A DNA stretch of 64,000 nt from an uncultured Lachnospiraceae bacterium (GCA_945929965.1 CAMEOT010000001.1:186001-250000); one strand, 5' to 3'. Counted from the stretch's first letter, positions 39,175 to 45,535 are shown. The notes: generated by a model not told the origin, from the sequence alone. A program made the numbers and translations.

Positions 39175-39520
39175 ATTGCTCTGCGTAGACAGGCTCTACT
39201 ATGTAATTATCCGGTGACCAGTAGTACCGCTTTTTGCCTGTCAGCAGGTACTCCACGCCCTGGATCTCCCTGTCGTAGTACTCCACCGTGCGCTTAAAAT
39301 CTGCCCTCTCACGCTGCAGGCGGTCCAGTATGACCCGGATGGCATCATCGGTGATCGTGATGTACCGGATGCCTTTCATCATGATCAGGTGTGCATCCCG
39401 GTATCGCTGGAGGACGTACGGGAAAACCTCCTGTGCCTCATGGTCAACCAGCATCATTAATGGCTCTGTCGGGGTCTGTTCCAACCTCTCCATAATCTCC
39501 TGCACTCTCTCGTCTTTCAC
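39173..39520 (-). CDS. Phage early protein, unknown
   Basis: A 115-residue protein, not recognised. It is mixed alpha/beta: EPLMMLVDHEAQEVFPYVLQRY, MKGIRYITITDDAIRVILDRLQRE, then a Tyr-rich C-terminus (KKRYYWSPDNYIVEPVYAEQ). It overlaps the upstream membrane protein gene by 77 bp. Its stop codon coincides with the end of the plus-strand terminator. Confidence 0.58.
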   Translation of the reverse strand: MKDERVQEIMERLEQTPTEPLMMLVDHEAQEVFPYVLQRYRDAHLIMMKGIRYITITDDAIRVILDRLQRERADFKRTVEYYDREIQGVEYLLTGKKRYYWSPDNYIVEPVYAEQ

Positions 39521-39743
39521 GCTTTCCGCCTCCTCTCAGCATCGCTATCCTCTGCTCCATATTCCGTGCCCTCCGACGCTTATCCTGCCATTTTTCGGTC
39601 AAATTCTCACAAAAAAGGCAAAAAATAAAAAGCATAGCCGCCAATCCCATGATCATGGCGATCTGCTCTCCTACTTCTGTTGTCTTAAATACCGGTTCCA
39701 GAAGCAATGCTCCGAGAAGCGATATCACAATATCTTTATACAT
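39444..39743 (-). CDS. Small two-span membrane protein
   Basis: A 99-residue protein with two hydrophobic segments (VISLLGALLLEPVF near residues 6-19 and IAMIMGLAAMLFIFCLFC near 28-45) and a long, very basic cytoplasmic tail (KWQDKRRRARNMEQRI, GGGKRERRES). It overlaps the upstream HTH gene by 19 bp. The topology fits a membrane-tethered early protein such as a superinfection-exclusion or replication-site anchor; that is inference. Confidence 0.52.
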   Translation of the reverse strand: MYKDIVISLLGALLLEPVFKTTEVGEQIAMIMGLAAMLFIFCLFCENLTEKWQDKRRRARNMEQRIAMLRGGGKRERRESAGDYGEVGTDPDRAINDAG

Positions 39744-39952
39744 ACCTTTGCCTCCTTGTCCCCTATGGTTACCTGCATACGTGTCACTTTCAGTATCTTA
39801 ACCAGTGCCTCTACTGTAATAGCCTGATCACCTTGTTCCCAGCGGCTAATAGTTTGGCGTGCATATCCCGTCTTCTCCGCAAGCTGCTCCTGCGTCAAAT
39901 TTTGTGATTCCCTTGCATGTCTGATAAAAGCTCCTAACTTCTCCCTGCTCAT
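39725..39952 (-). CDS. XRE-family helix-turn-helix regulator
   Basis: A 75-residue Cro/CI-type DNA-binding protein. The helix-turn-helix is LTQEQLAEKTGYARQTISRWEQGDQ near residues 18-42, followed by EALVKILKVTRMQVTIGD. GGAGGTGGGCAT precedes the start at 39952. A second early regulator in addition to the Cro-like one at the switch. Confidence 0.85.
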   Translation of the reverse strand: MSREKLGAFIRHARESQNLTQEQLAEKTGYARQTISRWEQGDQAITVEALVKILKVTRMQVTIGDKEAKVCIKIL

Positions 39953-40242
39953 ATGCCCACCTCCAATATCTGGCATCTCATATCATTAATCTCGCAGATT
40001 TTTCTCTCATACATATCCTGCAAAGTCTCAAAATACAATAACAGTGTTTTTTCCTGCATTTCGTTTACCGTAATAAACTGCACTCCATCAAATTCGTAAT
40101 ACTTTGCTTCCGGGATCATCTCTTTGACACGCTCATACGTCTGCTCAGCAAGCGGGCGATTGCAGGCTGTCCAGTATGTTCCCATATTTTTATTCCACAT
40201 AATCTCTTCCACGAAATGCTCTGGATCTGTATACATGCTCAT
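39949..40242 (-). CDS. Phage early protein, unknown
   Basis: A 97-residue acidic protein, not recognised, with aromatic residues spread evenly (MSMYTDPEHFVEEIMWNKN, EAKYYEFDGVQFITVNEMQ) and a helical C-terminus with two Cys. AAGGAAAAAGAAA precedes the ATG; its stop overlaps the next gene's ATG by four bases. First gene after the large structured gap. Confidence 0.58.
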   Translation of the reverse strand: MSMYTDPEHFVEEIMWNKNMGTYWTACNRPLAEQTYERVKEMIPEAKYYEFDGVQFITVNEMQEKTLLLYFETLQDMYERKICEINDMRCQILEVGI

Positions 40243-40524
40243 TTTCTTTTTCCTTCCCGATCACGCTCTCTGCGTGGCCCCGGTGCTGATCTACCCGGGT
40301 ACCACCAGAAAGAGGGCAACATACCATCATAGCAGTGGATGATATGCCGTCATATGGTGATGCAGCAAGATGCACCACGCACAAAGCGTGATCTATAATA
40401 TGATGCTTGTCCCCATGCCCTCTACGTGGTGCCCAGCCAGGGGAGGACTGGACACACATGCTAATTGTGTAAAAGGGGAAGGTGTGGTGTACATACACCA
40501 CGTACAGGGCACGGATACCTGTGG
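40243..40524. other. Structured non-coding gap in the early operon
   Basis: 282 bp without a credible gene. It has two copies of the inverted repeat CACGC-N5-GCGTG (40262-40276 and 40376-40390), a perfect 8-bp-arm hairpin GTGGTGTA/TACACCAC (40484-40501) and several overlapping ATCAT/ATGAT repeats (40321-40365). A 145-codon open frame across it is low-complexity and lacks a start site. This could be an operator array, a replication origin or an RNA. Confidence 0.5.
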
Positions 40525-40818
40525 TTACAATAATTTCTGTTGCAGAAGTTTTGCCAGCATTTCCTCCGGCAGATCCCCACCAGCCAGTTCTCCGACCGGA
40601 GCATCTATGATCTCTGCCAGGTCCCACAAATCTCTCAGCCGCATGGATCCCGGATCCTCGATCCGGTTCATCAGCGTTCTTACCTGCACATTCTGCTTCG
40701 CGGCGATCTTGTCCTCCGGCACTTTGCTCAGTTCTATGTGCCGTTTGATTCCCGCTCTGGCCCTGGATGCATAATTCTTTCTTGCTGCTTCTGTTTTTAA
40801 AAGATTGGTTTTCGGCAT
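40525..40818 (-). CDS. HTH-type early regulator
   Basis: A 97-residue protein with a basic start (MPKTNLLKTEAARKNYASRARAGIKRHI) and an XRE-like helix-turn-helix (EDKIAAKQNVQVRTLMNRIEDPGSMRLRDLWDLAEIIDAPVGEL, residues 35-78). The ATG follows a 28-codon gene's stop by four bases, and it sits two genes after Cro. Likely a transcription regulator of the early region. Confidence 0.65.
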   Translation of the reverse strand: MPKTNLLKTEAARKNYASRARAGIKRHIELSKVPEDKIAAKQNVQVRTLMNRIEDPGSMRLRDLWDLAEIIDAPVGELAGGDLPEEMLAKLLQQKLL

Positions 40819-40822
40819 CTTT

Positions 40823-40909
40823 TCACTTCCCTTCTAACTCAAATGCCTTGGTGTCCTCGTCAATGTCATCACGCTTCAGCAGAGTATATAATCTGTCGAT
40901 TCTCTCCAT
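40823..40909 (-). CDS. 28-residue small protein
   Basis: A short gene with an excellent site, GGAAGGAGGCAGCAGGA, before ATG. The peptide MERIDRLYTLLKRDDIDEDT continues KAFELEGK and is acidic and helical. Its stop is four bases before the start of the HTH gene at 40818, implying translational coupling. It lies directly behind Cro. Confidence 0.5.
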   Translation of the reverse strand: MERIDRLYTLLKRDDIDEDTKAFELEGK

Positions 40910-40949
40910 TCCTGCTGCCTCCTTCCCTACTGCTGATCCGTCACAGTCC

Positions 40950-40962
40950 ACATTTTGTAAAC
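40950..40962 (+). promoter_or_regulatory. Operator-like repeat at the cro gene end
   Basis: ACATTTTGTAAAC, identical to the copy at 41239-41251 between the divergent promoters. Confidence 0.55.
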
Positions 40963-41165
40963 TAGTAAGGTAAAAAAATATAGTCTTTGGGAAATCCACA
41001 AATTGTAGAATAAAGAGTCAAATCCGCCTCACTCATCTTTACCTTGTTGTTCTCCCAATTGACTATTGTCGCTCTGGAAACATGCATCCTATTTGCAAGT
41101 TCTTCCTGGGATAATCCGGCATTTACTCTGACTGCAGGCAACCTTATCTTTAAATGTTGTGCCAT
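40962..41165 (-). CDS. Cro-like repressor
   Basis: A 67-residue helix-turn-helix protein: LSQEELANRMHVSRATIVNWENNKV, residues 18-42, in a single XRE domain. It is divergent from the CI-like gene and first in the leftward early operon, so it is the natural Cro equivalent. Its promoter is TTGACA-17-TATTAT. Confidence 0.88.
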   Translation of the reverse strand: MAQHLKIRLPAVRVNAGLSQEELANRMHVSRATIVNWENNKVKMSEADLTLYSTICGFPKDYIFLPY

Positions 41166-41208
41166 TTATTTTTTACCTCCTTCTCATCATTTCTTAACTC
41201 ATGGCTAA

Positions 41209-41237
41209 ATAATACTCTACATTTTGTGGACTGTCAA
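41209..41237 (-). promoter_or_regulatory. Early (PR-like) promoter
   Basis: Minus strand TTGACA (41232-41237), 17-bp spacer, TATTAT (41209-41214). Two operator-like repeats, ACATTTTGTGGAC (41219-41231) and ACATTTTGTAAAC (41239-41251), cover the spacer and the -35, 20 bp apart. Confidence 0.8.
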
Positions 41238-41251
41238 TACATTTTGTAAAC
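41219..41251 (+). promoter_or_regulatory. CI/Cro operator pair
   Basis: Two copies of ACATTTTGT followed by GGAC or AAAC, spaced by 20 bp, over the early promoter. Related copies lie at 40950-40962 and 42927-42939 (ACATTTTGTGTAA). Confidence 0.62.
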
Positions 41252-41267
41252 TTTTTTAACTTTTTGG

Positions 41268-41296
41268 TTGTGTTTATGAAAACTTTGGACTATAAT
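41268..41296 (+). promoter_or_regulatory. Lysogeny (PRM-like) promoter
   Basis: TTGTGT (41268-41273), 17-bp spacer, TATAAT (41291-41296), 31 bp before the CI-like start codon. Confidence 0.7.
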
Positions 41297-41327
41297 AAAG
41301 CCATAACATAGAAAAGAGGTGACCCTG

Positions 41328-41810
41328 ATGGGAGTAAACCAATTTGCAGAAATGCTAAAATATTATTTGATGCTTAATGATAAAACGCAAAAGGATTTGG
41401 TTAACGATCTTGGATATGATAAATCCACCGTCTCCAGCTGGTGTTCCGGCAATAGAGTGCCTAAAATAGATGTAATTATTGACATCGCGAAATATTTACA
41501 TGTTAATGTTGGGGATCTCATAGAAGACAATCGAGGTAATGAAGGTCACAATATTAATGATGATAATTTAGAACAGATATGTGAATTCTACAATATTTTA
41601 AATCCGGAGGGAAAGGCAGAGGCGTTAAAACGAATATCAGAATTATCCCAGATCTTGCAATATTCCGCTAACCATAAAGCTGTTGCTATTCCAATGGCGG
41701 TTCCATACGATACCCTCTTGGCTGCTGCTCGCAATGATCATGCCGATGATCCTGATGAACAGGCAAAGATGCAGGATGATATGAAACTTCTGAAAAGACC
41801 TGAAAAGTAA
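41328..41810 (+). CDS. CI-like repressor
   Basis: A 160-residue protein. The N-terminal XRE domain (KTQKDLVNDLGYDKSTVSSWCSGNRVPKIDVIIDIAKYL, residues 20-58) is followed by a helical C-terminal part with no LexA-type S24 protease motif. Induction would therefore depend on the neighbouring ImmA/IrrE-like protein rather than on self-cleavage. AGAGGTGACCCTG precedes ATG at 41328. It controls the divergent promoters at 41209-41296. Confidence 0.88.
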   Translation: MGVNQFAEMLKYYLMLNDKTQKDLVNDLGYDKSTVSSWCSGNRVPKIDVIIDIAKYLHVNVGDLIEDNRGNEGHNINDDNLEQICEFYNILNPEGKAEALKRISELSQILQYSANHKAVAIPMAVPYDTLLAAARNDHADDPDEQAKMQDDMKLLKRPEK

Positions 41811-41824
41811 AAGGATGATGTGAA

Positions 41825-42286
41825 TTGACATATGAAAACTTACTGCAGGAAGCTGCCGATGAAAATGTATATGTAATAGAAGATGCTCCGTTCCAATCCC
41901 GGGCCGATGGGCTAATCCGTAATGATGTGATTGGTATTAACCGGACCGTACGGAGAACAACGCAGAGAGCATGCGTACTGGCTGAAGAACTGGGACATTA
42001 CCATACTACTGTTGGAGACATTATCGATCAATCCTCTGATGCTAACCGTAAACAGGAACTCCGGGCACGTCTCTGGAGTTACAACAAACTGATCGGATTA
42101 CACGGCATCATCTCCTGCCACAAGGCACACTATACTACCTCTTATGAGATGGCTGATTACCTGGGTGTCACGGAGGAGTTTCTGCAGGAAGCTCTGCAGT
42201 GCTATCGGAGCAAATACGGTCTGTGTGTGCAATATGATAATTATGTTATCTACTTCGACCCGGTTTCCGTGTTGGAGCTGATATAA
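41825..42286 (+). CDS. ImmA/IrrE-type metallopeptidase-like protein
   Basis: A 153-residue protein of the ImmA/IrrE (COG2856) group. The usual HExxH region reads ACVLAEELGHYHTTVGDI, with Glu in place of the first His, a form common in this phage subgroup. ImmA cleaves its partner repressor on induction. The gene begins with TTG after AAAGGATGATG, 14 bp after the CI-like gene, as expected for a repressor-protease pair. Confidence 0.87.
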   Translation: MTYENLLQEAADENVYVIEDAPFQSRADGLIRNDVIGINRTVRRTTQRACVLAEELGHYHTTVGDIIDQSSDANRKQELRARLWSYNKLIGLHGIISCHKAHYTTSYEMADYLGVTEEFLQEALQCYRSKYGLCVQYDNYVIYFDPVSVLELI

Positions 42287-42312
42287 ATACTAATATGAAA
42301 AGGGGAAATTAT

Positions 42313-42855
42313 ATGAAAAAGAAAATTTGTACTCTGTTAATTGCAACATCTATCTTTTGTACTGCTTGCGGTGCAGCTCCCGCAGATGTATCTGCTACCA
42401 GTGAACCTGCCACAGCCGAAACCGCCACATCAGAATCTATAGATACTACAGCTCCGGAAGATATGACTGCTGCCGTAGAATCTCTAAACGAGACCATTCA
42501 GGCTGAAATCGACAGCATCGCAAGCAACTATTCTCCGCAGGAAACCACAAAATCTCTGAAAGCCCTGTGCGAGTACCTGGAATCCTCTGATCTTGTCATT
42601 GGTGAACGAATTGAAATGGCCGGAGAAATGATTGGAGCTATCAGTGGTGTGAAATATACCGATTGCAATGTCGAGATTTACGAATATGACACCGATTCCG
42701 AGAAATATAAAGATCTGGTATCCACTGGAAAAGTAATGCTTGAAGGTTTCAATGTTGATATCACTCCCTCTGCCATCCATAATCAGTATGTTTTGATCTG
42801 TGATGACGCGCCTAACAAGGATGCTCTTATCGATGCCTTTAATTCACTGGATTAG
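42313..42855 (+). CDS. Prophage lipoprotein
   Basis: A 180-residue lipoprotein: signal peptide MKKKICTLLIATSIFCTACG with lipid-attachment Cys19, a Thr/Ala/Ser/Glu-rich linker (residues 20-55), then an acidic domain (EIYEYDTDSEKYKDLVSTGK, VLICDDAPNKDALIDAFNSLD). It lies in the lysogeny module and should be expressed in the lysogen, which suggests a lysogenic conversion or superinfection-exclusion protein. AAGGGGAAATTAT precedes ATG. Followed by palindrome copy 5. Confidence 0.8.
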   Translation: MKKKICTLLIATSIFCTACGAAPADVSATSEPATAETATSESIDTTAPEDMTAAVESLNETIQAEIDSIASNYSPQETTKSLKALCEYLESSDLVIGERIEMAGEMIGAISGVKYTDCNVEIYEYDTDSEKYKDLVSTGKVMLEGFNVDITPSAIHNQYVLICDDAPNKDALIDAFNSLD

Positions 42856-42869
42856 TTGCACCGGTGCAA
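42856..42869. repeat. 14-bp palindrome, copy 5 of 5
   Basis: TTGCACCGGTGCAA, one base after the lipoprotein stop codon. Confidence 0.9.
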
Positions 42870-42926
42870 TTTACTATGATATTGATATACACATAGTTTT
42901 GCACATGGTTATCCACAGATTTATAC

Positions 42927-42974
42927 ACATTTTGTGTAATATGTATTGACAAATCAATCCTGAGCATATAATAT
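42927..42974 (+). promoter_or_regulatory. Promoter and operator of the NYN gene
   Basis: TTGACA (42946-42951), 17-bp spacer, TAATAT (42969-42974). Upstream lies ACATTTTGTGTAA (42927-42939), matching the CI/Cro operators and part of the palindrome TTACACAAAATGTGT on the other strand. The gene may therefore be under lysogeny control. Confidence 0.6.
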
Positions 42975-42978
42975 AAAT

Positions 42979-43065
42979 GTGTAGCTAAGGTTACACGTTA
43001 ATAATGCTTCAGGTTGTACGTCTCTCAATATATGAGAATGACCGAACCCTGGAGCTTTTTATTTT
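42979..43065 (+). ncRNA. Structured leader of the NYN gene
   Basis: A folded 5' leader. A small hairpin GTGTAG/TTACAC (42979-42996) is followed by a long imperfect hairpin. Its base, GCTTCAGGTT, pairs with AACCCTGGAGC (43006-43015 with 43045-43055, one bulged C); inside it TCTC pairs with GAGA around TCAATATAT. T5ATTTT follows, then the ribosome-binding site ACGGAGG. It reads as a terminator or attenuator placed just before the start codon. Confidence 0.6.
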
Positions 43066-43081
43066 ATACGGAGGATAATAT

Positions 43082-43747
43082 ATGAAAACTGCTATACTTG
43101 TAGATGGTGGATTCTATCGCAGGCGGGCTCAAATTGTTCTAGGCGATATTCCTGCCAAGGATCGAGCTATTGAATTGGCAAACTATTGCAAACGCCACCT
43201 GAACTCTCATGGAGAACATAATAACGATCTGTATCGTATATTTTACTATGACTGTCCTCCTGCTTCGAAAAGACTTTTCCACCCCTTTCTTCAGAAACAG
43301 GTGGATCTGTCCAAAACTGACCTGTATATCTGGATGAATGAATTCCTCACTGAGCTGAAGAAAAAGAGAAAGTTTGCCATCCGCTTAGGAAAACTCGCCG
43401 AAGAACAGGCCCATTACACTATCCGTCCTGATGTTGTCAAAAAGCTCTGCCGCGGATCCATTTCTTTTTCGGATCTGCAAGAGTCTGATTTTTGCATTGA
43501 GATAGATCAAAAAGGTGTTGATATGAAAATCGGTTTGGATATTGCATCTATGGCATATAAGCATCAAGTTGATCAGATCATCCTGATTTCCGGAGATAGT
43601 GACTTTGTATCTGCTGCAAAACTTGCCCGTCGGGAAGGTATTGATTTTATACTCGATCCGCTGGGGGCTCCCATTAAGCCAGATCTGTTTGAACATATAG
43701 ATGGACTGCGTACCTGCGATAAACGGTTCACGCCAACCAATAAGTAA
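43082..43747 (+). CDS. NYN domain (PIN-like) nuclease
   Basis: A 221-residue protein of the NYN/DUF88 family, metal-dependent RNases with a PIN-like fold. The acidic site is complete: Asp8 in ILVDGGF, Asp147 and Asp153 in KGVDMKIGLDIASMA, Asp172 and Asp174 in ILISGDSDF. The middle region (60-125) is helical and basic. It lies between the lipoprotein and integrase genes in the lysogeny module; the folded leader and a CI-type operator precede it. It could act in phage-phage exclusion or process the nearby leader RNAs (inference). Confidence 0.88.
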   Translation: MKTAILVDGGFYRRRAQIVLGDIPAKDRAIELANYCKRHLNSHGEHNNDLYRIFYYDCPPASKRLFHPFLQKQVDLSKTDLYIWMNEFLTELKKKRKFAIRLGKLAEEQAHYTIRPDVVKKLCRGSISFSDLQESDFCIEIDQKGVDMKIGLDIASMAYKHQVDQIILISGDSDFVSAAKLARREGIDFILDPLGAPIKPDLFEHIDGLRTCDKRFTPTNK

Positions 43748-43752
43748 AAAAA

Positions 43753-43884
43753 ATCAGCCCCAGTGCGCCAACACCGGAGCTGATCCGATCTTACCGGGTA
43801 AACCGATAAATCACCTTGAACAAGTGCATTTTATCATTTTCCCGGTGAAATTTCAACCCACCGGGCATTTTTATGCCCATTTTT
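43753..43884 (+). ncRNA. Attenuator-like leader of the integrase
   Basis: Hairpin 1 (43753-43784) has ATCAGC/GCTGAT plus inner pairs CC/GG and GTG/CAC. After a linker with CCGGG, the 3' part has two exclusive stems: CCCGGTG (43841-43847) with CACCGGG (43859-43865), or GGGCAT (43863-43868) with ATGCCC (43873-43878) followed by T5. They share the GGG at 43863-43865. AGGAGG and ATG of the integrase follow at once. This has the form of an antiterminator/terminator switch. Confidence 0.6.
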
Positions 43885-43898
43885 AGGAGGATGATACT

Positions 43899-45158
43899 AT
43901 GGCAAAAGCACATAAACTTCCGAGTGGAAACTGGAATTGTAAGGCCTACAGTCACTCAGAACCAATTTATAATCCGAATGGCTCCCCAGTTATCCTTTCT
44001 AATGGTAAGCAAAAAACGCAGAGGATCTATGAGTCCTTTACTGCTCCCACCAAAAAGGAAGCCGAATTTCTCGCCGCACAGTTCCAGCTTACGAAAGCCG
44101 AAAAACTAAAGCAGCAGGCAGATGAGCAGAACAAGACTTCTGCCGAGAAAAAGCTGGATATGACTCTGTATGAGGCCATCAGCATATACATTGAGTCACG
44201 TAAGTTACTTGGCCGGTCTCCCACTACGATCCAGGAGTATGAATGCACTCAGAAATATGGTTTCCAGGACATTATGGATATGAAGCTTTCTGATCTCGAT
44301 GAGGAAATTCTACAGGAAGCCATAAACATGGAATCACAGCGTATGTCCTGCGGACGAAATAAGCGAAAGCCCATCGGTTCTAAACGCTTAAAGAATGAGT
44401 GGGGGCTTGTTGCAGCTACTCTACATAAATTTCACAAGGCACTGGTCTACTCTGTGGAACTTCCGGAAGTGCCGGACCGTGTCCCGGATCTGTTGTCTGC
44501 TGAAGAACTACTGCCCGCCGTCAAGGGTACCGAGATTGAACTTGCTGTGCTTCTTGCTGCCTGGCTCAGTTTCTCTATGTCAGAGGTCCGCGGACTTACC
44601 AAGTCAAAATCGATCTCTGGAGACTATATCCGAATCGTTGAGGTTGTCGTAGACGTACATGGGCGCCCCGTTACCAAGGAAATCGCTAAGAATAAATACC
44701 GCAACCGTACACATCGGATTCCACCCTATATAAAGCATCTGATTGATACCGTCCCAGGAGATGTGTTAGTTCCATTCAACGGCCGCCAGCTATATCACAA
44801 ATGGATCAAGTTCCTGGACAAGCATCATTTCCATCACATGACCTTCCATGATCTCCGGCACCTGAACGCTTCCGTTATGGCATGGTTGCAGATCCCGGAC
44901 AAATACGCTCAGGAGCGCGGCGGGTGGAAATCAGATAAAGTAATGAAGAAAGTATATACTCAGACTTTCCCACAGGCCAGAATCGAAGTGGATAATACAA
45001 TCGATAATTTCTTCGATGGCATTGTTGATCCGGGTTCCGAAACTTTTAATTATGAAAAATATAATGCCTGGAGACTTTTGTTTGATAAAAAGGATACTAA
45101 AGAGAATCGACGCGCCTTTTTGGAATGGATGCAACATGAAATGCAACATGAAAATTAA
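43899..45158 (+). CDS. int: Tyrosine integrase
   Basis: A 419-residue phage integrase. An arm-binding N-terminal domain (GNWNCKAYSHSEPIYNPNG) and core-binding helices precede the catalytic domain with Arg231 (SMSEVRGL), His317/Arg320 (HDLRHLN), Trp343 (GGWKSDKVM) and the nucleophile Tyr353 (KVYTQ). It lies 29 bp from attR, reading towards the target tRNA. Its last codons (MQHEMQHEN) overlap two candidate arm sites. AGGAGGATGATACT precedes ATG; a folded leader lies before that. Confidence 0.95.
   Translation: MAKAHKLPSGNWNCKAYSHSEPIYNPNGSPVILSNGKQKTQRIYESFTAPTKKEAEFLAAQFQLTKAEKLKQQADEQNKTSAEKKLDMTLYEAISIYIESRKLLGRSPTTIQEYECTQKYGFQDIMDMKLSDLDEEILQEAINMESQRMSCGRNKRKPIGSKRLKNEWGLVAATLHKFHKALVYSVELPEVPDRVPDLLSAEELLPAVKGTEIELAVLLAAWLSFSMSEVRGLTKSKSISGDYIRIVEVVVDVHGRPVTKEIAKNKYRNRTHRIPPYIKHLIDTVPGDVLVPFNGRQLYHKWIKFLDKHHFHHMTFHDLRHLNASVMAWLQIPDKYAQERGGWKSDKVMKKVYTQTFPQARIEVDNTIDNFFDGIVDPGSETFNYEKYNAWRLLFDKKDTKENRRAFLEWMQHEMQHEN
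45130..45151 (+). repeat. Candidate integrase arm sites, right
   Basis: TGCAACATGA at 45130-45139 and 45142-45151, within the integrase 3' end. Same element and orientation as the three copies at the left end. Confidence 0.62.
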
Positions 45159-45160
45159 AA

Positions 45161-45184
45161 ACCCTTGAAAAATCAAGGGTTTTT
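45161..45184. terminator. Integrase terminator
   Basis: ACCCTTGA / TCAAGGGT stem with A-rich loop, flanked by A5 and T5, so it works both ways. It stops the integrase transcript before the tRNA. Confidence 0.85.
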
Positions 45185-45187
45185 AAA

Positions 45188-45210
45188 AGCGGGTGATGGG
45201 AATCGAACCC
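45188..45210. other. attR core
   Basis: The 23-bp copy of the att core that forms the 3' end of the intact tRNA-Gly(UCC). Confidence 0.92.
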
Positions 45211-45258
45211 ACGTATCCAGCTTGGAAGGCTGGTGTTCTACCATTGAACTACACCCGC
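45188..45258 (-). tRNA. tRNA-Gly(UCC), prophage target
   Basis: Acceptor GCGGGTG/CACCCGC, anticodon stem-loop CCAGC-CTTCCAA-GCTGG (anticodon UCC), T-arm GTGGGTTCGATTCCCAT. The phage supplies an identical 3' end, so the tRNA stays intact after integration. Confidence 0.96.
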
Positions 45259-45310
45259 ATGTTTATATATGAAGCAGGGCGGCCATTTTAATAAATGGTG
45301 TCCTGCGAAA

Positions 45311-45383
<73 letters not shown>

Positions 45384-45443
45384 CCGCGACTTAATCCTTC
45401 TTGCAATCTGTATTTCATGACTGCTCTGCGTCACAACAATCGT

Positions 45444-45472
45444 AGTTTACATAAATTCCGATCAAATGTCAA
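45444..45472 (-). promoter_or_regulatory. Promoter of the tRNA-Phe/tRNA-Gly pair
   Basis: Minus strand TTGACA (45467-45472), 17-bp spacer, TAAACT (45444-45449), about 60 bp before tRNA-Phe. Confidence 0.8.
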
Positions 45473-45535
45473 GTAGTTAATAGAAAAAAATTTAAATTTT
45501 TGCAATTATTCCTCTATCTCCTACAAATGTTGCGG

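Larger units (their letters stand above)
9446..45210. mobile_element. Siphovirus-type prophage in tRNA-Gly(UCC)
   Basis: Bounded by the 23-bp att repeat, with a tyrosine integrase at the right end beside the intact tRNA. It holds a full module order: lysogeny, early/replication, packaging, head, tail, lysis. Every module expected of a complete temperate siphophage is present and no structural gene is visibly broken, so it could be inducible. The tail tape measure (863 residues) and tail tube with G/T-type chaperones indicate a long non-contractile tail. Confidence 0.95.

Noticed and set aside
40190..40627. 145-codon open frame on the minus strand over the structured gap
   Set aside because: Low-complexity translation (His/Gly/Arg), overlaps two supported genes, no ribosome-binding site; the DNA is explained by inverted repeats.
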